From UBA7672 sp040398425 (lineage in GTDB: Bacteria > Pseudomonadota > Alphaproteobacteria > Caulobacterales > Hyphomonadaceae), in the NCBI GenBank assembly GCA_040398425.1, contig JBBATZ010000006.1, positions 1 to 64,000 on the forward strand: a stretch of 64,000 nt of DNA, in the 5' to 3' direction. Position 1 is the first letter of the stretch; each line of letters starts with the position of its first letter. Positions 42,971 to 52,400 of the stretch are shown piece after piece. The position numbers were made by a program, and so were the translations under genes. The notes under the pieces were generated by a model. The model worked only from the letters and a program-made list of their open reading frames with translations. It was not told the origin of the DNA and ran no database searches.

Positions 42971-45391
42971 CTAGTTGCTCGGCGCAATCGGCGCGGGGCT
43001 GCTTGCCGGCTGTTCCTTCGCCTTCAGCTCCACCATCGCATCCGCCATCTGGTTTCGCGTACTGCTGCTCTGCGTCGATTTGAAGACATCGAGCTGGCTT
43101 GGCACGTTCTGGCGCGGGAAGGCGTTGTTCTGCGGTACCGCATCCGCGATCTGGTGGCGTGCATCCAGCTCGACCGACACGACCTTCTTCGTCTCGACGA
43201 ACAGCTTGGTCACCTTCTCATTGTTCATGCGCCAGATCTCGGCGGGGATCATGATATCCTTCGTTGTCCCGTCTTCAAACGTGAAGCGCAGCGGCAAGGG
43301 CGACACCAGTCCACCCAGGTTCTCGAAATCGATGAAGTAGAGATACGGATTCTCGCGCAGGCTCCGCTCGAAGGCAGATTTATCCGGCTCTTTCAGACCT
43401 GCCAGGAAGGCCTGATAGTCGTTGCGGTCCTTGTTGGTCGGCTCGAACTGATCGTTCTGCGAGTAGAAATCGGCTGCATCAGGGTGCAGGTCCATATAGG
43501 TCTTCAGACCAGCCTCGCGGTTTTCAGTGACCGTTACAGGCGGCGGCGTGGTGTCCGTCCGGCGCTGACGCTGCAACGCGCCTTCGACATCAGGATTCTT
43601 AGTCGACAGCCTGTACTCGCGCATATCGTTGAGCGCGATGTCCACATGGTCGGTCGTGTAGAACCAGCCGCGCCAGAACCAATCGAGGTCGACGCCGGAC
43701 GCATCCTCCATCGTGCGGAAGAAGTCGGCCGGCGTCGGGCGCTTGAACTTCCAGCTGCGCGCATACTGCTTGAACGCGAAATCGAACAACTCGCGCCCCA
43801 TCACCGTCTCCCGCAGCACGGTCAGCGCGGCAGTCGGCTTGGCGTAGGCATTGTTGCCGAACTGCTTGACCGATTCCGAGTTGGTCATGATCGGGACCTG
43901 ATCCTCGCTCAGCATGTACGAGGTGATGCCATCCAGGATATTCGACGACCCGCCGCGCCCCGGGAAAGTCTCATCCCAGAGTAGTTTGGTCTGGTAGTCG
44001 AGGAAGGAGTTCAGGCCCTCGTCCATCCACGTCCACTGGCGCTCGTCCGAGTTGACGATCATAGGGAAATAGTTGTGCCCGACCTCGTGGATCACTACGC
44101 CGATCAGGCCATCGCGCGCCTGTCGCGTATAGGTTTTCACCCCGGTTTTCTCGTCCTTCACCGGCCTGTATCCGTTGAACGAAATCATCGGATACTCCAT
44201 GCCGCCGCCAACCCACGTGTTCACCGAAATGGCGGTCGGGTACGGATACGGAAAGGAGAATTGGGAGTAGACATCGATGGTATGCGCGACGGAGCGGGTC
44301 GAATACAGCGACCACAGCGGATCCGCCTCGGTGGGAAACAGCGACTGCGCCAGCACGTCCGCCCCTTCCGGCTGCTTCACCGCCATTGCGTCCCAGATGA
44401 ACTTGCGTGACGACGCCCATGCGAAATCGCGCACGTTGGAGGCCTTCCAGCGCCACGTCCGCGTCGCCGTGGTTCCTTCCTTCTCGTTCGCCAGAGCTTC
44501 ATCCGGCGTCACCACATACATCGGCTTGTCATAGGTCTTGCGCGCCTGCGCGAGACGGCTGCGATGCTCCGCGGTCAGCACGTCGTTCGGGTTCTGCAGC
44601 ACACCTGTGGCTGAAACGATATGATCGGCCGGCACGGTGATCGACACATCGTAATTGCCGAACTCCAGCGTGAACTCGCCCGAGCCCAGGAACTGCTTGT
44701 GCTGCCAGCCCGTGTAGTCGGTGTAAGCGGCCAGCCGCGGAAACCAATGCGCCTGGAAGAAGGTGTAGGTGTCGGTGTCACGGAAATATTCGTAGCCGGT
44801 CCGGCCGCCAAACAGGCCGTTGTCGGTGATGTTGAACGCCCAGGCGAGCTTGATGGTCGCGCGCTCTTTCGGCGCCAGCGGACGGGGCAGATCCACCCGC
44901 ATCATAGTGTCGTTGATGGTGAACGGCAGAGCCCTGCCCGCCCCATCCGTCACCGACTGTATTTCGTAGCCGTGCGGCTTGTCCGCATAGGACTGAAGCT
45001 GCCGCAACACGCCGATGCTGGCAGTATCGCTGGATGTGGTCTGCGTGCGCCGCGACGCCGAGTCCTGTTTGAAGATGTTCTGGTCAAGCTGCAGCCAGAC
45101 ATAGCTCAACGGATGGGGCGAGTTATTGTGGTAGTCGATCGTCCCCGTCGCGGTGATGCGCTTCTTGGCTTCATCCAACTTGGCGTTGATGACGTAATCG
45201 CCCTGTTGCTGCCAGTAGGACTCACCCGGCGCCCCGGACGCGGCGCGATAGGTGTTCGGCGTCGGCAGGTCGACGTCCAGCTGCCTGAACTTGTCGTCGA
45301 ACGCGCCCTTGGTCTGCTTGTTGGCGTCGGCCAAGGCCGGGCCGCACCCAAGAATCACGACGGCAGCCGCCGCCAGCCACGCCAATTTCAT
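42971..45391 (-). CDS. M1-family zinc metallopeptidase, exported
   Basis: This 806-residue protein belongs to the gluzincin (M1) aminopeptidase family. It has a signal peptide (about 1-21, ending ALA-DAN), an N-terminal beta-saddle domain, and a catalytic domain with HEVGHNYFP (zinc ligands in HExxH). WMDEGLNSF supplies the third ligand glutamate in the expected HExxH-x18-E spacing. The exopeptidase loop region GGMEYPMISFNG replaces the classical GAMEN (here G-G-M-E-Y). It is probably periplasmic. It is followed by the coupled DUF6702 gene. Upstream is a structured intergenic region. Confidence 0.9.
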   Translation of the reverse strand: MKLAWLAAAAVVILGCGPALADANKQTKGAFDDKFRQLDVDLPTPNTYRAASGAPGESYWQQQGDYVINAKLDEAKKRITATGTIDYHNNSPHPLSYVWLQLDQNIFKQDSASRRTQTTSSDTASIGVLRQLQSYADKPHGYEIQSVTDGAGRALPFTINDTMMRVDLPRPLAPKERATIKLAWAFNITDNGLFGGRTGYEYFRDTDTYTFFQAHWFPRLAAYTDYTGWQHKQFLGSGEFTLEFGNYDVSITVPADHIVSATGVLQNPNDVLTAEHRSRLAQARKTYDKPMYVVTPDEALANEKEGTTATRTWRWKASNVRDFAWASSRKFIWDAMAVKQPEGADVLAQSLFPTEADPLWSLYSTRSVAHTIDVYSQFSFPYPYPTAISVNTWVGGGMEYPMISFNGYRPVKDEKTGVKTYTRQARDGLIGVVIHEVGHNYFPMIVNSDERQWTWMDEGLNSFLDYQTKLLWDETFPGRGGSSNILDGITSYMLSEDQVPIMTNSESVKQFGNNAYAKPTAALTVLRETVMGRELFDFAFKQYARSWKFKRPTPADFFRTMEDASGVDLDWFWRGWFYTTDHVDIALNDMREYRLSTKNPDVEGALQRQRRTDTTPPPVTVTENREAGLKTYMDLHPDAADFYSQNDQFEPTNKDRNDYQAFLAGLKEPDKSAFERSLRENPYLYFIDFENLGGLVSPLPLRFTFEDGTTKDIMIPAEIWRMNNEKVTKLFVETKKVVSVELDARHQIADAVPQNNAFPRQNVPSQLDVFKSTQSSSTRNQMADAMVELKAKEQPASSPAPIAPSN

Positions 45392-45726
45392 CCACAGGCT
45401 CCCGGAAATGATCGGTAGAGCCTTAGCGATACGCGATGAAATGTCACCGCCACCTTACGAGGGGGCGTACTTCCCGCCCGGCGCGAACCAGCGCCGGAAA
45501 AGGAAAGGCCGGCTTCTCGCGAAGCCGGCCCAGTTGCACAGGAACAGAACCGTCGGGAACCATCGAGGGACATCAAGGCGTCCCGCCGGTCTGTGTTCGG
45601 TATAGGTGAGTGAGTCTGAACAGCGATTGAGGCGCTTGTTGTCCTCAATTCAGGTGAAACAAATACAGCCAAGTGACTGGTTTCATGCCGTATTTCAGTC
45701 TGAATCGCTGGCTAGGCGCGCCGCCC
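45392..45726. other. Intergenic region rich in hairpins
   Basis: This 335-base gap between the acyl-CoA racemase and M1 peptidase genes contains at least four stem-loops between 45448 and 45584. They are 45448-45467 (one mismatch), 45478-45497 (7 bp perfect), 45507-45530 (10 bp perfect) and 45567-45584 (5 bp). A 94-codon open frame on the minus strand (45388-45672) runs through all of them; its composition looks like stem-loop sequence rather than a protein. A structured RNA or a cluster of palindromic elements is more likely. Confidence 0.45.
45494..45530 (-). terminator. Probable terminator after the acyl-CoA racemase gene
   Basis: A perfect 10-bp GC-rich stem with 4-base loop (45507-45530) is followed, reading the minus strand, by TTTCCTTTTCC. 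It lies about 200 bases downstream of the racemase stop. The T-run is interrupted by CC, so efficiency is uncertain. It could instead be part of the structured element around it. Confidence 0.5.
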
Positions 45727-46866
45727 TCAGCTCTGCGCGACAGCCCCGGCCGACAGGAAGGCCGCCACCCGTTCAGCTTCGATGCCCCACCCCTCCAGCA
45801 CGTCTTTTGAGTGTTTCCCCGCCAGCGCCGGGACGCCGTTAACGGCTCCCGCCGTGCGCGAAAAGCGCGGCGCGGGGCCAGGCTGGGTCACGCCAAAGGC
45901 CTCGACAAAAGTTTTGCGTTCCGCGTTATGGGGATGCTTCGGCGCCTCCTCCATGCTCAGCACCGGCGCGATGCAGGCGTCGGTCCCATCGAACACCTTC
46001 ATCCAGTCGTCGCGCGATTTGGTCTTCACCACCTCGGCCACGCGCCTTGTGTATTCCGGCCAGTGTTCGCGGCTCATTTGCGCCGGGAACGCGTCCGCCG
46101 GCAGGCCGAGCCCCTTCACGAAGATCGCATGGAATTGCGGCTCTATGGCCCCGATCGCCAGATACTCGCCATCGGCGCATTCATACGTGTCGTAGAAGTG
46201 CGCCCCGCCATCCAGCATGTTGTCGTCGCGGTTGGCGGTCCAGATGCCTGCCGCCTTCATGCCATAGAACATCGTCATCAGCGACGCCGCGCCGTCGATC
46301 ATCGCGCAGTCGATCACCTGCCCCTTGCCGGACGACTTCGCCTCGATGATGCCCGCGAGCAGGCCGAACGCCAGATAGAGCGCCCCGCCCCCGAAATCGC
46401 CCACGAGGTTCAGAGGCGGCGCTGGCGGCTCGCCCTTGCGTCCCATCGTGTGCAGCGCGCCCGTAAGCGCGATGTAGTCGATGTCATGCCCGGCCATCGA
46501 GGCCCACGGCCCGGTCTGACCCCAGCCCGTCATGCGCCCGAACACCAGCTTGGGATTGCGCTTCAGCGCCACCTCGGGGCCGACGCCCAACCGCTCCATC
46601 ACGCCCGGGCGGAATCCCTCGATCAGCCCGTCGGCCTTTTCGATCAGGCTCAGCGCCGCCTCCACGCCCTCGGGCTTCTTGAGGTCAACCGCGATCGACC
46701 GCTTGCCGCGATTGGCGAGATCAGGAAACGACCGCCCCACGCTCTCGGCGCGATCAATGCGCACAACGTCAGCGCCCAAGTCCGCCAGCAGCATCCCGCA
46801 GAACGGTCCCGGACCGATGCCCGCAAACTCCACGATCTTCACGCCAACAAGGGGACCAGACGCCAT
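45727..46866 (-). CDS. Alpha-methylacyl-CoA racemase-like CaiB/BaiF CoA-transferase family protein
   Basis: This 379-residue protein has the CaiB/BaiF (class III CoA-transferase) fold. The N-terminus IVEFAGIGPGPFCGMLLADLGADVV (core of the CoA-binding region), GHDIDYIALTGALHTMGR (about 125-142) and NLVGDFGGGALYLAFG are typical of alpha-methylacyl-CoA racemase, which epimerises 2-methyl-branched acyl-CoAs before beta-oxidation. The H and D of GHDIDYIALTG are the candidate catalytic residues. No other branched-chain gene is adjacent. GGAG lies 7 bases before the ATG. Confidence 0.85.
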   Translation of the reverse strand: MASGPLVGVKIVEFAGIGPGPFCGMLLADLGADVVRIDRAESVGRSFPDLANRGKRSIAVDLKKPEGVEAALSLIEKADGLIEGFRPGVMERLGVGPEVALKRNPKLVFGRMTGWGQTGPWASMAGHDIDYIALTGALHTMGRKGEPPAPPLNLVGDFGGGALYLAFGLLAGIIEAKSSGKGQVIDCAMIDGAASLMTMFYGMKAAGIWTANRDDNMLDGGAHFYDTYECADGEYLAIGAIEPQFHAIFVKGLGLPADAFPAQMSREHWPEYTRRVAEVVKTKSRDDWMKVFDGTDACIAPVLSMEEAPKHPHNAERKTFVEAFGVTQPGPAPRFSRTAGAVNGVPALAGKHSKDVLEGWGIEAERVAAFLSAGAVAQS

Positions 46867-46902
46867 AACTCATCTCCGTTTATCTGCCGGACACTCCCGT
46901 CA

Positions 46903-46918
46903 TTGACGCGAACGTCAA
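46903..46918. promoter_or_regulatory. Perfect palindrome in a divergent promoter region
   Basis: TTGACG and CGTCAA face each other across 4 bases, in the 198-base region between the minus-strand racemase and the plus-strand DUF2200 gene. The half-sites resemble a -35 box in both directions and also a TetR/GntR-like operator. It lies 37 bases from the racemase start. Confidence 0.4.
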
Positions 46919-47064
46919 GTGTGTCGTGGCGGCAATCGGGGGCTTGCCCGGCAGCTCCACCCGGCAACGCCGCGCACAGCAAGCTGTCGACGCTGCATCT
47001 GTTGATCGTCTCAAGTGTTCGCGCAATCCTGTTACCTGCGAACGAAGGTGAGACGGAATCGCCA

Positions 47065-47445
47065 ATGAGGACGACCGCAAGAACGATCGCCAACTGGAAC
47101 CGCATCTACGCAATGAGCTTTGCCAGCATCTACGAGCTCTACATTGCCAAGGTCGAGAAGAAGGGGCGCACAAAGGCCGAGGTCGACCAGGTCATCCGCT
47201 GGCTGACCGGCTACACACAGAAAGCCCTCGACGCCCACATCGCGAAGAAGACCACGTTCGAGGACTTCTTCGCCAAGGCGACCAAACTCAATCCGTCCCG
47301 CAGCCTGATCACCGGCGTCATCTGCGGCGTGCGCGTCGAACAGATCGAAGAGCCGCTGATGCAGAACATCCGCTACATGGACAAGCTGGTCGACGAACTT
47401 GCGAAGGGCCGTCCGATGGAAAAAATCCTGCGAACAGCCGTCTGA
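47065..47445 (+). CDS. DUF2200 family protein
   Basis: This 126-residue soluble protein matches the DUF2200 family. MSFASIYELYIAKVEKKGRT, then EVIRWLTGY-like IRWLTGYTQ, FEDFFAKA, and LNPSRSLITGVICGVRVE are the family's conserved blocks, ending with LVDELAKGRPMEKILR. The ATG at 47065 adds about 16 residues before the usual family start at MSFASIY. Its function is unknown; the set of basic and acidic helices suggests a small binding protein. It is the first plus-strand gene after a long minus-strand run. Confidence 0.85.
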   Translation: MRTTARTIANWNRIYAMSFASIYELYIAKVEKKGRTKAEVDQVIRWLTGYTQKALDAHIAKKTTFEDFFAKATKLNPSRSLITGVICGVRVEQIEEPLMQNIRYMDKLVDELAKGRPMEKILRTAV

Positions 47446-47508
47446 TTTTGCTATGAACGGCCATGCCTGACGCGGGGGGCCGCGCCGCTGGACAAGGGGA
47501 CGAATTCA

Positions 47509-48276
47509 ATGACGACGATGGCAATCGACGCGCCGCTGGCCAACGACCGCAGTTTCTTCCGCAATCTGATCACGGCCATGGCCGTCATTCTGGTTGCAGG
47601 CTTCGTGGTTCAGCTTGCGATGGGGCGCTCGAGTTTCGGAGCGCCCCCGATCGTCCACGCGCACGCCATTGCCTTCATGGGGTGGGTCTCCATTACACTT
47701 GCGCAGGTCTGGCTCGTCGCCGGCGGCAACATGGCGGCCCACCGCAAGCTGGGCTATCTCGCCGTCGCCTGGTCGATCGGCCTCCTGATCCTCGGCCCGC
47801 TGGTGACCATCGCAGCCGTGCAAACGGCGCGCACACCCTTCTTCTTCCAGCCCCAGCACTTCCTGGTCGCCAACCCGGTGAGCCTCATCGGCTTTGCCGG
47901 TCTGTTCTTCGCCGCCGTCGCGCTCCGCCGCCGGGCCGATTGGCATGCCCGCCTTCACGCAGGCGCCTTTGTCATGCTGATGGGCCCAGGCTTCGGCCGA
48001 CTGCTCCCGATGCCTTTCCTCCCGCCGTATGCGTTCGAAATCGCGGGACTGACAGCGCTCATCTTCCCGCTGATCGGCATCGTGCGCGACTGGCGCGTGC
48101 TTGGCCGCCCGCACCCCGCCTGGTTCTGGGGGATCGGGGTGCTCCTCGCCACCACGCTGCTTGCGCGCGTGATCGGCTTCTCACCCGTCGGGGAAGCGAT
48201 CTACGCCGCCGTCACCGCAGGCGGCAGCCTGGCCGGCACGGACGGCCTCGCCTTCCCGCCGCCGCCACCGATGTAA
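47509..48276 (+). CDS. Histidine-rich multi-pass membrane protein, unknown function
   Basis: This 255-residue protein has about seven predicted membrane helices (roughly 19-38, 49-70, 82-104, 121-139, 149-166, 175-190, 206-224). Histidines cluster at helix ends: VHAHAIAFMGW (about 49-59), MAAHRKLGY, QPQHFLV, WHARLHAG and GRPHPAW. That pattern resembles b-type-heme membrane proteins, though I do not recognise a named family. AAGGGGA lies about 10 bases before the ATG. It follows the DUF2200 gene by 63 bases and may share its transcript. Confidence 0.7.
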   Translation: MTTMAIDAPLANDRSFFRNLITAMAVILVAGFVVQLAMGRSSFGAPPIVHAHAIAFMGWVSITLAQVWLVAGGNMAAHRKLGYLAVAWSIGLLILGPLVTIAAVQTARTPFFFQPQHFLVANPVSLIGFAGLFFAAVALRRRADWHARLHAGAFVMLMGPGFGRLLPMPFLPPYAFEIAGLTALIFPLIGIVRDWRVLGRPHPAWFWGIGVLLATTLLARVIGFSPVGEAIYAAVTAGGSLAGTDGLAFPPPPPM

Positions 48277-48297
48277 AGCTGCGGAACGACGGCCTCG

Positions 48298-48609
48298 TTA
48301 CTGAAGAGGATGCTCGCGGTTCAGGCGCTCAAGAATCTGCGCGCGGCAGATCTTTTCGTCTTCGATGTCGAGCTCCTTGATTATCGGCATCTGCAAACCG
48401 CCACGAGGTCCGAGGCGCCCGCCGCCTGTGCCAGCGCTAATCTTCAGAGGCTGAACAACACGACGGCCATCGAGGCATACGCAGATTTCACGATACCGAT
48501 GCGTCTCCTTCACGCACGTTTCGACCCAGCTTGGCTTCTCTCCTTCGCAGGCGGCAACACCGCCAAGCGCAAGAAAAACAAAAACTGAGCGCCCCAACCC
48601 GACGCGCAT
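48298..48609 (-). CDS. Putative small lipoprotein
   Basis: This 103-residue protein has a short signal peptide ending in a lipobox (GVAAC, about 17-21), then a cysteine-containing polar domain (ETCVKETHRYREICVCLDG with three cysteines). It starts 3 bases after the SDR stop with a GGGGTGA site, so it is probably translated with the SDR. No family was recognised. The small size and lipobox are the only positive evidence. Confidence 0.5.
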   Translation of the reverse strand: MRVGLGRSVFVFLALGGVAACEGEKPSWVETCVKETHRYREICVCLDGRRVVQPLKISAGTGGGRLGPRGGLQMPIIKELDIEDEKICRAQILERLNREHPLQ

Positions 48610-48612
48610 TCA

Positions 48613-49374
48613 TCACCCCATGCTCTGCGCGTCATCCACCAGAACATCAGTCCCCGTCACGAACTTGGACTGGTCCGAGCACAGGAACAGCAGCGCTTCG
48701 TCCAGCGAGGCTTCATCCATCACGCGCCGGCGCGGAGACTTGCCGATGGTCTTCGCCCCGCCCTCGCCATTCAGCCATTCCTCAGTCAGCTCCGTCGCCA
48801 CATAACCCGGCGACAGCGCGTTCACATTGATCCCATGCCGCGCCCACTCTCTGGCGAGAGACCGCGTGAGATGCGCGCACGCCGCCTTCGACGCGTTGTA
48901 AGCAGACACGTGCGGGATCACGATCCGCCCCGCCATAGACGCGATGTTGACGATCCGCCCGGTGTGCGACTTTTCCGGCCCAGCCTTGATCAACCGCCGC
49001 GCCGCCTCCCGCGCCACGCACCACACCGAGGTCACGTTCAGGTCCATGATCTTGCGGAACTCCGCGATGTCCTGCGTCACCGCATTGTTGGCGTGCGTCA
49101 TCCCCGCATTGTTGATCACCGTATCAACCAGCCCGAACTTCGCCTCGGCCGCGTCGAACATGGCGATAACCTGTGCCTCGTCCGTCACGTCGCACTGCAC
49201 CGCAAACGCCTTGTCCGCCCCAATCGCTTTCACGAGATCGTCCAGCCGCTCTTTCCGACGCGCCGCAACGATCACCTTCGCGCCCTCGGCCGCCAGCACC
49301 TCGGCAAACCGCTTGCCCAACCCGCTCGAAGCGCCCGTCACCAGCGCAACGCGACCCGCAACACGACCCGTCAT
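48613..49374 (-). CDS. Short-chain dehydrogenase/reductase
   Basis: This 253-residue classical SDR has the NAD(P) loop TGASSGLG (about 14-21), NNAG (about 90-93), catalytic serine in ASMAG (about 145) and YNASK (about 158-162), and the SPGYVATEL segment. Arginine pair AARRKER after the second strand suggests NADP preference. The ATG at 49374 (MTGRVAGRVALVTG) has GGGAG upstream. The substrate is not predictable. A small lipoprotein gene follows by 3 bases. Confidence 0.88.
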   Translation of the reverse strand: MTGRVAGRVALVTGASSGLGKRFAEVLAAEGAKVIVAARRKERLDDLVKAIGADKAFAVQCDVTDEAQVIAMFDAAEAKFGLVDTVINNAGMTHANNAVTQDIAEFRKIMDLNVTSVWCVAREAARRLIKAGPEKSHTGRIVNIASMAGRIVIPHVSAYNASKAACAHLTRSLAREWARHGINVNALSPGYVATELTEEWLNGEGGAKTIGKSPRRRVMDEASLDEALLFLCSDQSKFVTGTDVLVDDAQSMG

Positions 49375-49395
49375 CGATATCTCCCAAAAGCGTAG

Positions 49396-49480
49396 GGTGC
49401 ATTGACCCCGGCGAAGGCCGGGGGAAATGCACCATCTCACCGCGCCCGCCAACGGTGGATTTCGCTACGCTCAATCCACC
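49396..49480. repeat. REP-like palindrome pair between mfd and the SDR gene
   Basis: The left element (49396-49433) has an outer stem GGTGCATT/AATGCACC and an inner 7-bp stem CCCCGGC/GCCGGGG. The right element (49454-49480) is GGTGGATT/AATCCACC with an 11-base loop. Both carry a GTAGGGTG-type end, arranged as an inverted pair: TAGGGTGCATT on the left, AATCCACCCTA on the right. The right element's end provides the TAG stop of mfd. Confidence 0.65.
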
Positions 49481-52400
49481 CTACAGCAACCCACTCATAT
49501 CCCGCAGCAGGTTCTTCACCCCCGCCAGCCGCGCTGGCGCATCGACCCACGCCCCGCTCAGCACCAGCTTCATGTCAGGCCGCAGCTTCAGCCGGTTCGG
49601 CTGCTTCTGCACATACGCGATCAGCTTGGCGCCATCGAGCGGAGCATTGTCCCGGAACGCCAGCAGAGCCCCCTTCGGCCCCGCCGACACTTTCGACACG
49701 CCCAGCCGCTTGCACAGGATCTTCACTGCCGTGATCTCCAGCAGCTGCTTGGTCTCATCCGGCAGCGGACCGAACCGGTCGATCAGCTCCGCCGCGAACG
49801 CCTCGCGCTCGGGATCGGTCTGCAGGTCCGCCAGGCGCCGATACAGCGACAACCGCGTCGACAGATCCTCGACATAGCCTTCGGGGATCAGCACCGCCGC
49901 GCCGATATCAATCTGCGGCGACCACTCGTCCGCGACCTCATGGCTATCCAGGCTCTCGCCCGACCGCAGCGCCTTCACGGCATCCTCCAGCATCTGCTGG
50001 TACAGCTCGACGCCCACCTCGCGCACATGCCCGGTCTGCTCCTCGCCCAGCAGGTTGCCGCCGCCCCGCATATCGAGGTCGTGGCTCGCCAGCATGAAGC
50101 CCGCGCCTAGGCTGTCGAGCGACTGCAGAACCTTCAGCCGCTTGTCCGCGCCGTCGGTCATCTTCTCCTGATCCGGCGTCGTCAGATAGGCATACGCCCG
50201 CAGCTTCGCCCGCCCCACGCGTCCGCGCAGCTGATACAACTGCGCCAGACCAAACATGTCGGCGCGGTGGATGATCAGCGTGTTGGCGCGCGGAATGTCG
50301 ATACCGGATTCCACGATAGTCGTGGAGAGCAGCACATCCGCCTTGCCGTCATAGAACGCCACCATGCGGTCTTCGAGGTCGGTCGCCGACATCTGCCCGT
50401 GCGCCGTCAGGAACGTCACCTCCGGCACCTGCTCCCGCAGATACCGCTCGAGGAACGGCAGGTCCGCCACGCGCGGCGCCACGAAATAGCTCTGCCCGCC
50501 CCTGAACCGCTCGCGCAGCAACGCTTCGCGGATGGTCACCGGATCGAACTCGACCACATAGGTCCGCACGGCAAGGCGATCTACCGGCGGCGTCGCGATG
50601 ATCGACAGGTCGCGAATACCCGTCAGCGCCATCTGCAGCGTCCGCGGAATCGGCGTCGCCGACAGCGTCAGCACGTGCACGTCCGCCTTCAGCTCCTTCA
50701 GCCGCTCCTTGTGCTTCACGCCAAAGCGCTGCTCCTCGTCGACGACGATCATGCCCAGCCGCTTGAAGTCGATCCCCTTGCCGAGCAGCGCGTGCGTGCC
50801 GACCACGACATCGCAACCGCCAGAATTGATCTCGTCCTTCGTCTGGCTCGCTTCCTTCGACGTCACGAAGCGTGACAGGTGCCGCACCTTGATCGGCCAA
50901 CCCGCGAAGCGTTCGGAGAATGTCTGGAAGTGCTGTCGCGCCAGCAGTGTCGTCGGCGCGATCACGGCCACCTGCATGCCCGACATGGCAACCAGGAATG
51001 CCGCGCGCAGCGCCACCTCGGTCTTGCCGAAGCCGACATCGCCGCAGATCAGGCGATCCATCGGCTTGCCCGATGTCAGATCCTTGACCACGTCCTCGAT
51101 GGCCGACAGCTGGTCGTCGGTTTCTTCGTACGGGAAGCGCGCCGCGAACTCGCGGAACACGCCATCCGCCGAATCCGTCTTCCAGGCCGTCTTGAGTTCG
51201 CGCTCGGCGGCGAGCCGGATCAGCTCGTCCGCCATGTCCATGATCTTCCTCTTGGCCCGCGCCTTGCGCGCCTGCCACCCACCGCCGCCCAGCTTGTCGA
51301 GCGCGTTCTCACCGCCCTCCGAGCCATAGCGCGAGATCAGTTCAACGTTCTCGACCGGCAGCAGGATCTTGTCGCCGCCGGCATAGATCAGTTCGAGACA
51401 GTCATGCGGCGCCAGGTTGACCGTGACGGTCTTCAGCCCCTCATACCGCCCCACCCCATGCTCGACGTGGACGATCAGGTCGCCCTGCGACAGCGCCGCC
51501 GCCTCGGCGATCACCGCTGCTGACGACTTGCGCTTGCGGGGACGCGCCAGCTTGTCGCCCAGCATGTCCTGTTCGGAGATGATGACGAGATCGTCGTCCT
51601 CGAACCCGGTCTCGACCGCAATCTCGGCGACTGCGACCTGCCCCTTCACCACCTCCGGCCACGACTTCACCGGCTTGGCGTTGGAAATGCCATGGTCTTC
51701 GAGAATGCCGACCAGCCGGCTCGCCGATCCCGGGCTCCACGCCGCGATGATGACCTTCTTGTTCGCCGCCTGCCGCTCGCGCACATGGCGCACCACCGCG
51801 TCAAACAGGTTGGCGTTCGGATCCGCGCGCTCCAGCACAAAGCTGCGCCCGATCCGGGAGCGTCCCAGCAATCCGTCCGACTTCTCGGGTGCGTTCTGTG
51901 TCGTGAACGTCGCCGTCGCCCGGCTCGTCAGCGCCTCGCCCAGCTCCTGCGGCGTCAGGTACAGCTTCTCCGGCAGCAATACGTGCTGCACCGTTCCCGC
52001 CGCCATGCCCGCCGACTTCCGGGCTTCATAATAATCATCAGCCTGCGCCAGCCGCTCGGACGTCGCCTCCGCCGCAGACGGATCAATGCCGAGCAGCGCG
52101 TCCTGCCCCACGTAATCGAACAGCGTCTCCAGCTTCGCATAGAACAGCGGCAACCACTGCTCCACGCCCTGCCGCCGAATACGCTCGCGCGCCGCCTCAT
52201 AGGTCGGATCGCCGCCGGGCGAGCCCAGCTCCGACAGGAAGTTCCGCCGCAACAGGTTGAGCGCCTCATCCGAGAAATCGATCTCACTCACCGGGGCGAG
52301 AACGATCTCCTTCAGGTCCAGCGTTGAACGTTGCGTCTCGGGGTCGAAGTAGCGCGCCGTCTCCAGCTCATCGCCAAAGAAGTCGAGCCGCACCGGCTCC

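Noticed and set aside
45388..45672. 94-codon minus-strand open frame containing MSLDGSRRFCSCATG
   Set aside because: It passes through four stem-loops and overlaps the start of the M1 peptidase gene; composition is explained by the palindromes.
50349..51278. 309-codon minus-strand open frame inside mfd
   Set aside because: Out-of-frame shadow of the translocase core of mfd, with G/A/R-rich composition.
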